Positions 52,904 through 60,543 of a DNA stretch of 64,000 nt are shown here, piece by piece. The notes below the pieces were generated by a model that worked only from the letters and a program-made list of their open reading frames with translations, made no database searches and was not told the DNA's origin. This DNA comes from Chryseobacterium lacus (lineage in GTDB: Bacteria > Bacteroidota > Bacteroidia > Flavobacteriales > Weeksellaceae): the NCBI RefSeq assembly GCF_003336205.1, contig NZ_QPIE01000005.1, positions 186,001 to 250,000 on the forward strand, given 5' to 3'. Both the position numbers and the translations under genes were made by a program. The stretch's first letter is position 1. Every line of letters begins with the position of its first letter.

Positions 52904-53320
52904 ATGGAAACAGTAAAATCAGAAATACGGCTGCTCGCACCTGTAGAAAAAGTATGGACTTATTTCTCGGAACCTCACCACGTTCAGAAATGGTTTTTTG
53001 CTATCAAAGATTGGCGGTGTGCCAGAGCATTGAATGAACTCCGAGCAGGAGGGAATTTCAGCTACCGAATGGAAAACAAAGATGGCAGTCATGGTTATGA
53101 TTTTGTAGGCACCATCGATTCGGTAATTCCCATGGAAAAAATCTTATCAACTTTGGATGACGGCAGAAACTTGGAATTTCATTTCGAAAAAAAAGACGAT
53201 ACCACCACACATTTCATCATGTTTTTTGATCCGGAAACGAAAAATACCCGCGAATCGCAGAAACGTTTCTGGGATATTGTGCTTTCCAATTTTGAAAAAT
53301 ATGTAGAAAACTCACGATAA
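52904..53320 (+). CDS. SRPBCC (AHSA1-type) domain protein 2
   Basis: A 138-residue paralogue of the preceding gene. The shared pattern is LAPVEKVWTYFSEPHHVQKWFFAIKDWRCARALNELRAGGNFSYRMENKDGSHGYDFVGTIDSVIPMEKILSTLDDGR. It differs in the ligand-pocket region, so the copies may have different ligands. It is 37 bp before a third, more distant SRPBCC gene, and all three probably share a transcript. Confidence 0.92.
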   Translation: METVKSEIRLLAPVEKVWTYFSEPHHVQKWFFAIKDWRCARALNELRAGGNFSYRMENKDGSHGYDFVGTIDSVIPMEKILSTLDDGRNLEFHFEKKDDTTTHFIMFFDPETKNTRESQKRFWDIVLSNFEKYVENSR

Positions 53321-53357
53321 TGTCAATTTATCAATCTTAACTTAAAACTTATTTAAA

Positions 53358-53801
53358 ATGGCTACCATATCATACGAAATAGAAATTGCTGCTCCGGCAG
53401 AAAAAATATGGAACATTCTATGGGATAAAAGTTCATATAGCCAGTGGACGCGTTTTTTTTCCGAAGGTTCGCAGTACACGTCTGATTGGAAAGTTGGAGG
53501 CAGAACTCTTTTCTTAGATAGCAGCGGAAAAAATGGAATGATTTCCACCATCGATAGCTTGAATGAACCCTACGAAGTAGTCTTTCAGCATATTGGATTT
53601 CTTGAGAATGGCGAAGAAGTTTTCAATACCCGGGAGATTGCAGAGTGGAGCGGCGCTCATGAGAAATATTTTCTCACAGAATTTCACGGATATACCAAGT
53701 TGGCAGGTGAATTACAAACCACTCCGGAATATGAGGAACCTATGTTAGAAGGTTTCGAAAAAGGTTTTGCAGTTGTAAAAGAACTTGCGGAACAGGCATA
53801 A
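53358..53801 (+). CDS. SRPBCC domain protein 3
   Basis: A 147-residue SRPBCC protein, more divergent than the two before it: ISYEIEIAAPAEKIWNILWDKSSYSQWTRFFSEGSQYTSDWKVGGRTLFLDSSGKNGMISTIDSLNEPYEVVFQH. The WKVGG core matches the family, but the MENKDG stretch of the other two is missing. It ends the run and is followed by a terminator. The function is unknown. Confidence 0.9.
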   Translation: MATISYEIEIAAPAEKIWNILWDKSSYSQWTRFFSEGSQYTSDWKVGGRTLFLDSSGKNGMISTIDSLNEPYEVVFQHIGFLENGEEVFNTREIAEWSGAHEKYFLTEFHGYTKLAGELQTTPEYEEPMLEGFEKGFAVVKELAEQA

Positions 53802-53825
53802 GCATTTCAACCAAAAAAGACTACA

Positions 53826-53853
53826 GGAAGGCAAGCGCTTTCCTTTTTTTTGT
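53826..53853 (+). terminator. Terminator after the SRPBCC gene run
   Basis: GGAAGGC (53826-53832) pairs with GCTTTCC (53837-53843, one G-U) over an AAGC loop, followed by TTTTTTTTTG. Confidence 0.85.
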
Positions 53854-53963
53854 CGTTGAAATCCCCGATTTTTAGAAAGAAAATGTGAAAAATTCCCGAT
53901 ATTTGCAAATGATGAATCACCCAAAGGAGATAGTTCCCCTTTTTTAAATTTCAAAATTAAAGA

Positions 53964-56366
53964 ATGAAAATTTCAAACAGCTGGCTGAAAGATTATCTGA
54001 AAACTGACCTGAAATCCGAAAAAATCGGAGAATACCTTACCGATATCGGACTGGAAGTAGAAGGTATTGAAAAATATGAAACCATAAAAGGCGGGCTGGA
54101 AGGCATCATTGTAGGAAAAATTCTTACTTGTGAACAGCATCCCAATGCGGATAAACTAAAAAAAACCACCGTAGATACAGGAAACGGAATCATTCTGAAC
54201 ATCATTTGCGGCGCACCCAATGTAGCTGCAGGACAAACGGTACCTGTGGCGACAGTCGGCACGAAAATCTACAGCAAGGACGGAAGTTTTTTCGAAATAA
54301 AAGAAGCAAAAATTCGTGGTGAGCAATCTCAGGGAATGATTTGTTCCGAAGATGAACTCGGGCTGAGCGATCATGCAGACGGTATTATGGTTTTGGAAGA
54401 AAGTATTTTTACAGTCGGAACTCCTTTGTTAGATTATTTTGAAATCGTTCAGGATGATGTTTTTGAAATCGGGCTCACTCCCAATAGAACCGATGCGATG
54501 TCCCATTACGGTGTAGCACGAGACCTGAATGCCTTCATGTCAACCCATGGAATTTCCTGTGATTTTGAGAAAATTAAAGCTAAAGACTTGCGTTTTGAAG
54601 GAAATTCAGAATTTACTATTGAAGTAGAAGACAGTGGATTGTGTCCCCGATATGTGGGAGCTGTCATTCAGGATGTTCAGATAAAAGAATCGCCTGCCTG
54701 GCTACAGAATCGTCTGAAAGCGATTGGTTTGGCACCCGTGAACAATGTGGTTGATATTACCAATTTTATTCTTCATGGATTAGGGCAACCATTGCATGCT
54801 TTTGATGCGGATAAAATATCAGGAAATAAAGTTAAAATCGGACTCAGCAAAGCCGGAGAAAAATTTAAAACACTCGACGGGACAGAACGTACCTTGAATG
54901 GTTCTGAACTGATGATAAAAGACGGAGATAATTCACCGCTCTGTATTGCAGGCGTTTTCGGTGGTGCACATTCCGGAGTTTCAGAAACTACAAAAAATAT
55001 TTTTCTGGAAAGCGCTTATTTCAATCCTGTTTCAGTACGTAAAACAGCTAAACTTCACGGATTAAGTACCGATGCTTCATTCCGTTTTGAAAGAGGGGTT
55101 GATCCAAATATCGCCAAAACAGCCATCACGCATGCCATTGAACTGATCACTAAAATCACCGGCGGAAAGCTGGCTGAACCATTGCTGGAACATTATCCTA
55201 ATAAAATAGAAGATCATTACATTATTCTTCGTTTTTCAAAAATAGAACAGATTCTTGGAACAAAAATTCATATTGAAACTGTCAAAAGCATTCTGAAATC
55301 GCTAGAAATTACTGTATTAAATACGATTGCGAACGGACTTGAAATTTCGGTTCCGGCATATCGAGCAGATGTCACCCGCGAAATTGATGTCATTGAGGAA
55401 ATCCTGAGAATTTATGGATATAATAAAATTGAATCTCAGCACAAAATGGCTTTTACTCCTGTGAAATTAACGCCTGAAGATCAGGATGAACTTGAAAATT
55501 CATGGGCGAGAACGCTTCAGGGAAATGGTTTTTTTGAAGTGATGAATAATTCACTGACCTCATTGGCGGATCCTACCGATGCTGTGAAACTTCTGAATCC
55601 GCTGAGCAGCGATCTTGCTTTTATGAGAACTTCAATGCTGGAAGGCCTCTTGGAAAATGCGGCTTATAATATCAATCGGAAATCACCGGATTTGAAGTTT
55701 TTTGAACTGGGTAAAATTTATCATAAAAAGGAAAATTATCTGGAGAGAAAACAATTGGCATTGCTGATTACCGGTAGAGAAAAAGCGGAAAACTGGCTTC
55801 AGCCAAAATCTTCTACAGATTTCTATTATCTGAAAGGTTATGTAAAACTGCTTCTGGACAGATTGGGAATTAAAATTGAAGAAAATGCGCTTGAAGATTC
55901 CCGATTTTCAGATGCGCTTGAAATGTCTTCTGAAGGCAAAACCATTGCAAAAATGGGTAAAGTTTCAAAGAAACTGGCACAGCATTTCGATGTGGATCAG
56001 GATTGTTTCTATGCAGAAATCGAGCTGGAAACGGCACAGAAACTTCGTGCAAAAGGAAATTTTAAATTCAAAGAGATTCCGAAATTCAACAAACTCAGGA
56101 GAGATCTGGCGTTGTTGGTGGATAAGGAAATCAGTTATTCGGCTTTGCGAAGTGCAGCCCGAAAGAACCCGTCGCCATATCTGAAATCAGTTCAGCTTTT
56201 CGATGTGTATGAAGGCGAAAAACTTCCTGTAGGAAAGAAATCGTATGCCATGAGTTTTGAACTACTGAATGAAGAAAAGACCCTTGGGGAAAAAGAAATT
56301 TCTGAAGTAATGAATTCGCTTATTCACCAGTTCCAAAAGGAATTTGGTGCAGAACTTCGCGGATAA
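53964..56366 (+). CDS. pheT: Phenylalanyl-tRNA synthetase beta subunit
   Basis: An 800-residue subunit of the alpha2-beta2 enzyme that charges tRNA-Phe. In order: an N-terminal core (MKISNSWLKDYLKTDL), an EMAP-like tRNA-binding domain (about 40-150; VGKILTCEQHPNADKLKKTTVDTG), the B3/B4 editing region (about 210-385; SDLE-like LENAAYN later, APVNNVVDITNFILHGLGQPLHAFDADKI), B5 (about 400-480), the catalytic-like core, and a C-terminal ferredoxin-like anticodon domain (about 705-800; FKEIPKFNKLRRDLALLVDKEISYSALRSAARKNP). Length is normal. pheS is not in the window, as in many Bacteroidota. Confidence 0.97.
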   Translation: MKISNSWLKDYLKTDLKSEKIGEYLTDIGLEVEGIEKYETIKGGLEGIIVGKILTCEQHPNADKLKKTTVDTGNGIILNIICGAPNVAAGQTVPVATVGTKIYSKDGSFFEIKEAKIRGEQSQGMICSEDELGLSDHADGIMVLEESIFTVGTPLLDYFEIVQDDVFEIGLTPNRTDAMSHYGVARDLNAFMSTHGISCDFEKIKAKDLRFEGNSEFTIEVEDSGLCPRYVGAVIQDVQIKESPAWLQNRLKAIGLAPVNNVVDITNFILHGLGQPLHAFDADKISGNKVKIGLSKAGEKFKTLDGTERTLNGSELMIKDGDNSPLCIAGVFGGAHSGVSETTKNIFLESAYFNPVSVRKTAKLHGLSTDASFRFERGVDPNIAKTAITHAIELITKITGGKLAEPLLEHYPNKIEDHYIILRFSKIEQILGTKIHIETVKSILKSLEITVLNTIANGLEISVPAYRADVTREIDVIEEILRIYGYNKIESQHKMAFTPVKLTPEDQDELENSWARTLQGNGFFEVMNNSLTSLADPTDAVKLLNPLSSDLAFMRTSMLEGLLENAAYNINRKSPDLKFFELGKIYHKKENYLERKQLALLITGREKAENWLQPKSSTDFYYLKGYVKLLLDRLGIKIEENALEDSRFSDALEMSSEGKTIAKMGKVSKKLAQHFDVDQDCFYAEIELETAQKLRAKGNFKFKEIPKFNKLRRDLALLVDKEISYSALRSAARKNPSPYLKSVQLFDVYEGEKLPVGKKSYAMSFELLNEEKTLGEKEISEVMNSLIHQFQKEFGAELRG

Positions 56367-56432
56367 AGTTGCGATGATCGAAATATTGTCTTCAGTTCAT
56401 CGTTTTTAAACAAAGTTTAAATTATTAAAAAA

Positions 56433-56822
56433 ATGAAAAAATATATTTTTGCCGCTATGGCTTCTGCCGTTTTGTATTCCTGTGGAGCAGTAAGCACTCA
56501 AAATCAACCTGTTCTGGCTAATACACAATGGCAACTTTCGGATCAGGTAAAAGGAAATCAGCCAACTCTTGTTTTTGAAAACACAAGGGTGAGCGGTAAC
56601 GGTGGTTGCAACAATTATTTCGGTGATCTTCAGGCAGATCCCGCAACGGGGAGTTTTTCTGTTAAAGGCATCGGAGCAACCAAAAAAATGTGTGAAAATA
56701 TAGCAGGAGAAACCACTTATTTCAATATGCTTCCTAAAGCAAACCGTTATAGAATCTCAGGATCTACACTCGAATTGTATCAGAATGATCTCTTGCTGCT
56801 GAAATTCAGTAAAATAAAATAA
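56433..56822 (+). CDS. META/HslJ-domain lipoprotein
   Basis: A 129-residue lipoprotein with a signal ending in VLYSCG (Cys17) and one META domain: NTQWQLSDQVKGNQPTLVFENTRVSGNGGCNNYFGDLQADPATGSFSVKGIGATKKMCENIAGETTYFNMLPKANRYRISGSTLELY. The paired cysteines in GGCNNY and KMCEN are typical. The domain occurs in heat-shock-associated HslJ of E. coli, where its function is poorly known. It sits alone between pheT and a bidirectional terminator. Confidence 0.9.
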   Translation: MKKYIFAAMASAVLYSCGAVSTQNQPVLANTQWQLSDQVKGNQPTLVFENTRVSGNGGCNNYFGDLQADPATGSFSVKGIGATKKMCENIAGETTYFNMLPKANRYRISGSTLELYQNDLLLLKFSKIK

Positions 56823-56861
56823 TGTCTAAAAGGTTTTTCCTTCTTTTAACCTAAACAAAAA

Positions 56862-56901
56862 CGCTCCAATTCATTTTGGAGCGCCATTTTTTCTATTTTT
56901 T
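56862..56901. terminator. Bidirectional terminator between META-domain and acyl-CoA dehydrogenase genes
   Basis: CGCTCCAA (56862-56869) pairs with TTGGAGCG (56876-56883), perfect 8-bp stem with an A run before and T runs after. Confidence 0.88.
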
Positions 56902-56909
56902 TTGGTTGC

Positions 56910-58676
56910 TTAATACGATCCTTTTTCTACAAAATGTGCGGCAATTCTTTCAGTAAGAGCTACCACATTTGGAGTATTGGTATATTTTGTAAATCTTCTC
57001 AGCCCGGAAAGCATCATTCGTTGCTCATCTCCTTCGGCAAACGAAACAATTCCTTCTTTTGCTGCTTTAATAATGGCTTCGGTCGCCTTATAAAGGTTCA
57101 GTTGCGCCATCTCAGCTTCTACAGAATCTGCAGAAAAATGTTTTTCCGCTCTTAGAATTGCGGATTCAGCCATAAAGATCTGATTCAGAATTTCCGAAGC
57201 GTTCAGCAAAAGATGCTGCTGTTTTTCGATTTCGGTCATATATTTTTGAAGTGCAGCTCCGGAAACCATCAGAAACACTTTTTTCAGATTGGCAATCAGG
57301 GCTTTTTCTTCTGACATAAATTCAGAATAATCCGGAATTTCGAAAGAGGGGATTCCCATCAGTTCTTTTGAAATGGCCATCGCAGGAGTCAGAAGATCCA
57401 ATTGTCCTTTCATCGCACGTTTGATGAGCATTCCGACTGCTAAAAGACGGTTGATTTCATTGGTTCCTTCATAAATACGTCCGATTCGGGCATCTCTCCA
57501 GGCAGCTTCCATTGGCGTATCTTCGCTGAATCCCATCCCACCATAAATCTGAATTCCTTCATCGGCAGTATGCTGTGTTAAGTCTGAAACAAAAACCTTC
57601 AGAATAGATGCTTCCACGGCATATTCTTCAACACCTTTCAGTTCTGCCTGCTGATGATTCATACCAGCGGCAACCAGTTCTGAAATTTTATCTTCTACAT
57701 CTTTAGCCACACGATAGGAACCGGCTTCAGAAACAAAAATTCCGGTCGCCATTTCTGCTATTTTTTTGCGGATAGCGCCAAAAGTAGAAATGGAAACACC
57801 GAACTGTTTTCTTTCGTTTGCGTACTGTACAGAATGATTGAAAATTCTACGCTGTCCGTCCAGATTTGCCGCAGCAAGTTTAATTCGTCCGACGTTTAAT
57901 GCGTTCAAGGCGATTTTGAAACCATTGTTTCTTTCTCCCAGAAGATTCTCTACCGGTACTTTCATGTCATTGAAGAAAACCTGTCGGGTAGAAGAGGAGC
58001 GGATTCCCAGCTTGTGTTCTTCTTCGCCGAAAGAAAGCCCTTCAGTTCCTGTTTTTTCTACAATAAAAGCTGTGATGTTTTTATCGTCATCAATTTTGGC
58101 AAAAACGATGAAAATCTCTGCAAAACCTGCATTTGAAATCCACATTTTCTGTCCGTTGATAATGTAATGTTGGCCGTCTTCGGAAAGTTTTGCTCGAGTT
58201 TTTCCTGAATTGGCATCTGAGCCAGCATCAGGTTCAGTAAGGCAATACGCACCAAATTTAGCTCCTGTAGCCAGATCCGGAAGGTATTTTTTCTTTTGAT
58301 CTTCGGTTCCGTACAGCAAAATCGGTAGTGTTCCGATTCCGGTGTGTGCACCATAAGCGGTCGCAAGAGATCCGTTGGCACCGGAAACAATATCGCAGGC
58401 CAGCATGGTGGAAACGAAGCCCATTCCCAAACCACCGTATTCTTCAGGAACGGCTACACCCAGCAGTCCGAGTTCGCCAAGCTGGCGCATTTTTTCCTCG
58501 GTCAGTTGGTAATCTTTTTTTTCAAATCTCTCGTGGTGAGGGATTACTTCTCTGTCGATAAATTCTTTGGCCGAATCACGAAGCATTTTTTGTTCTTCGG
58601 AAAAGTCTTCTACCGTGAAGATGTCTTTGGCTGGAGTTTCGGTAATTAAGAAATCACCTCCAATTAATGTGCTCAT
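56910..58676 (-). CDS. Long acyl-CoA dehydrogenase of the beta-oxidation operon
   Basis: A 588-residue FAD enzyme, longer than the standard 380 residues because of a C-terminal helical extension (about 440-588), like VLCAD-type proteins. Its N-terminus is preceded by about 35 extra residues (LIGGDFLITETPAKDIFTVEDFSEEQKMLRDSAKEFI). Motifs include CLTEPDAGSDANSGKTRA, the FAD contact region around WISNAGF, ERKQFGVSISTFGAIRKKIAEMATGIF, QIYGGMGFSEDTPME and the catalytic Glu in RIYEGTNEINRLLAVGML. It should oxidise long-chain acyl-CoA. It is the last gene of the MarR-fadN-thiolase-dehydrogenase operon, 36 bp after the thiolase gene. Confidence 0.95.
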   Translation of the reverse strand: MSTLIGGDFLITETPAKDIFTVEDFSEEQKMLRDSAKEFIDREVIPHHERFEKKDYQLTEEKMRQLGELGLLGVAVPEEYGGLGMGFVSTMLACDIVSGANGSLATAYGAHTGIGTLPILLYGTEDQKKKYLPDLATGAKFGAYCLTEPDAGSDANSGKTRAKLSEDGQHYIINGQKMWISNAGFAEIFIVFAKIDDDKNITAFIVEKTGTEGLSFGEEEHKLGIRSSSTRQVFFNDMKVPVENLLGERNNGFKIALNALNVGRIKLAAANLDGQRRIFNHSVQYANERKQFGVSISTFGAIRKKIAEMATGIFVSEAGSYRVAKDVEDKISELVAAGMNHQQAELKGVEEYAVEASILKVFVSDLTQHTADEGIQIYGGMGFSEDTPMEAAWRDARIGRIYEGTNEINRLLAVGMLIKRAMKGQLDLLTPAMAISKELMGIPSFEIPDYSEFMSEEKALIANLKKVFLMVSGAALQKYMTEIEKQQHLLLNASEILNQIFMAESAILRAEKHFSADSVEAEMAQLNLYKATEAIIKAAKEGIVSFAEGDEQRMMLSGLRRFTKYTNTPNVVALTERIAAHFVEKGSY

Positions 58677-58712
58677 ATATTTATTCGTTTATTTTAAGTG
58701 TTATCTTACCTT

Positions 58713-59891
58713 TTAAAGCAATTCAAAAATACTCGCAGCTCCCTGTCCCGTTCCTACGCACATGGTCACCATTCCGTATTTGTTGCCGCGTTTTTTCATT
58801 TCATCCAGAAGCTGAACGGTCAGTTTGGTTCCGGTGCAGCCTAATGGGTGTCCCAGTGCAATCGCTCCTCCGTTCACGTTCAGAATTTCTTTATTCAGAT
58901 CCAGTTCTTTTTGGATAGCAACTGATTGTGACGCAAATGCTTCATTCATTTCAATAAGTTCGATATCTTTCAGTTGCATTCCCGCCTGTTTCAATGCTTT
59001 CGGAATGGCATACACTGGGCCCATTCCCATGATGCGGGGTTCCAATCCTGCAGCAGCGTAAGAAACGAGTCGCGCTTCAGGTTCTAGACCTAATTCTTTT
59101 ACCATTTCTTCGCTCATCACGATAACGAAAGCGGCACCATCAGACATTTGTGAAGAATTTCCTGCTGTAACCGAACCTCCATTGGCAAAAACTGGGCGAA
59201 GTTTGGCCAAACCTTCTAAACTGGTATCTTTTCTTGGGCCTTCATCCACAGAAAAATCGAATTTCTTCGTCTGCATTTTCTGGTTTTCGTCCAGGAAATT
59301 ATATTCTACTGGAATCGGTACAATTTGATTTTTAAATCTTCCTTCTTCATTGGCTTTCAGGGCCTTCATGTGAGAATCAAATGCAAACTGATCCTGCTCT
59401 TCTCTGGAAATTTTATACTTATTGGCCACCGCTTCAGCAGTGTAACCCATTCCCCAATAATAATCGGGATTGGACTTTGCAATTTCCGTTTCGGGAACGG
59501 GTTTGTAACCACCCATCGGGATATAACTCATGGATTCGGTACCGCCTGCAATAATACAGTCGGCCATTCCCGCCTGAATTTTTGCGGATGCAATGGCTAT
59601 CGCTTCAGAACCTGAAGCACAATAACGGTTCACCGTAACGCCCGGAACTTTATCGGTATGCAATCCCATTAATGAGATCAATCGGGCAACATTGAGTCCC
59701 TGTTCTGCTTCGGGCATTGCGTTTCCAACGATCAAATCGTCAATTCTGTTTTTATCGAGCTGTGGAACATCTGTGATTAGTTTTTCAATAACAGTTGCCG
59801 CCATTACATCGGGACGTGTAAAACGGAGTGAGCCTTTCGGTGCTTTTCCGACTGCTGTTCTGTATCCTTTTATGATATATGCTTGTCTCAT
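58713..59891 (-). CDS. fadA: Acetyl-CoA C-acyltransferase (3-ketoacyl-CoA thiolase)
   Basis: A 392-residue thiolase that cleaves 3-ketoacyl-CoA in the last step of beta-oxidation. The nucleophilic Cys91 is in VNRYCASGSEAIAIA, the catalytic His lies in NVNGGAIALGHPLGCTGTKL near 345, and the second Cys in GMVTMCVGTGQGAASIFELL at the C-terminus. Length is normal. It lies 36 bp before the dehydrogenase gene. Between it and the fadN-like gene there is now a RAYT transposase with REP hairpins, which separates genes that belong to one operon. Confidence 0.95.
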   Translation of the reverse strand: MRQAYIIKGYRTAVGKAPKGSLRFTRPDVMAATVIEKLITDVPQLDKNRIDDLIVGNAMPEAEQGLNVARLISLMGLHTDKVPGVTVNRYCASGSEAIAIASAKIQAGMADCIIAGGTESMSYIPMGGYKPVPETEIAKSNPDYYWGMGYTAEAVANKYKISREEQDQFAFDSHMKALKANEEGRFKNQIVPIPVEYNFLDENQKMQTKKFDFSVDEGPRKDTSLEGLAKLRPVFANGGSVTAGNSSQMSDGAAFVIVMSEEMVKELGLEPEARLVSYAAAGLEPRIMGMGPVYAIPKALKQAGMQLKDIELIEMNEAFASQSVAIQKELDLNKEILNVNGGAIALGHPLGCTGTKLTVQLLDEMKKRGNKYGMVTMCVGTGQGAASIFELL

Positions 59892-59927
59892 ATTTTTTGT
59901 ATTATTTAAAATTAATTTTTGGTTTCG

Positions 59928-59951
59928 GCCTCGTAGAGGGCGGCTGTTAAT
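59928..59951 (+). repeat. REP hairpin, left distal
   Basis: GCCTC-GTA-GAGGG followed by CGGCTGTTAAT. The tail is diverged and the outer stem pair is imperfect, so it is probably an older copy. Confidence 0.7.
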
Positions 59952-59976
59952 AATCTTTGTGGGATTTTAAAGGGGA

Positions 59977-60000
59977 GCTCCGTAGGAGCGACCTGTTAAT
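59977..60000 (+). repeat. REP hairpin, left proximal
   Basis: GCTCC-GTA-GGAGC followed by GACCTGTTAAT. The TTA in the tail (59996-59998) is the stop codon of the transposase on the minus strand. Confidence 0.88.
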
Positions 60001-60460
60001 TATCTTCAATCCATTCAAACAAATATTCGGAATTATAATTAATATTAAATTTTTCCAGAAAATCCAGGTATTCAGTTTTGAACGATTTAGTTTTATGATG
60101 TTCTTCCTGATTTAAAATATATTTCACTACCAAATCTACACTACTCTTAGAATAGGAAAATGCCCCATAACCTTCCTGCCAGTTGAATTTGTTGTTCATC
60201 CATTTTTTATCATTGATGAATTTTGAAGATCCAGCTTTTATATCTCTGACTAAATCTGAAATTAAGATAGTAGGTTTCACACTTACCAGCATATGTATAT
60301 GATCAGGCATAGTAAATACAGCAAATAATTTTTGACCTCTATGTTGAACCATTCCTGTAATAAATTTATGTAACTCTCTGTTTTCTACCGGAATAAGGTT
60401 TTGCCTTCCTTTCACTGCGAAAACAATTTGGATAAAAATCTGTGTATAGGTGTTGGCCAT
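59996..60460 (-). CDS. REP-associated tyrosine transposase (RAYT, IS200/Y1 family)
   Basis: A 154-residue Y1 HUH single-strand transposase. The metal-binding His-x-His is in FTMPDHIHMLVSVKP (His54, His56), FNWQEGYGAFSYSKSSVD is a family motif, and the catalytic Tyr is Tyr114 in KYILNQEEHH. Length is normal and all key residues are present, so it should be active. These proteins recognise REP hairpins and are domesticated IS200 relatives. Two REPs flank the gene on each side. The nearest right REP ends 4 bp upstream of the ATG and the nearest left one covers the stop codon. Confidence 0.92.
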   Translation of the reverse strand: MANTYTQIFIQIVFAVKGRQNLIPVENRELHKFITGMVQHRGQKLFAVFTMPDHIHMLVSVKPTILISDLVRDIKAGSSKFINDKKWMNNKFNWQEGYGAFSYSKSSVDLVVKYILNQEEHHKTKSFKTEYLDFLEKFNINYNSEYLFEWIEDN

Positions 60461-60463
60461 AAA

Positions 60464-60487
60464 ATTAACAGGTCGCCACTACGTGGC
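60464..60487 (-). repeat. REP hairpin, right proximal
   Basis: On the minus strand: GCCAC-GTA-GTGGC followed by GACCTGTTAAT. The stem differs from the left proximal copy at two pairs, yet stays complementary. Confidence 0.88.
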
Positions 60488-60515
60488 TCATAAAAGGAGT
60501 TTTTATTACATTGCT

Positions 60516-60539
60516 ATTAACAGGTCGCTCCTCCGGAGC
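60516..60539 (-). repeat. REP hairpin, right distal
   Basis: On the minus strand: GCTCC-GGA-GGAGC followed by GACCTGTTAAT. It ends 4 bp before the fadN-like stop codon. Confidence 0.88.
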
Positions 60540-60543
60540 TTTT

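Larger units (their letters stand above)
59928..60539 (-). mobile_element. REP-RAYT element: transposase flanked by four REP hairpins
   Basis: The unit holds a Y1 transposase gene with two REP sequences on each side, in opposite orientation left and right. Each REP is a 5-bp stem with a 3-nt loop, followed by a tail: GACCTGTTAAT in three copies and CGGCTGTTAAT in the leftmost. Stems are GCCTC/GAGGg, GCTCC/GGAGC, GCCAC/GTGGC and GCTCC/GGAGC. It is inserted between the fadN-like gene and the thiolase gene, in the direction of the operon. Confidence 0.85.
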
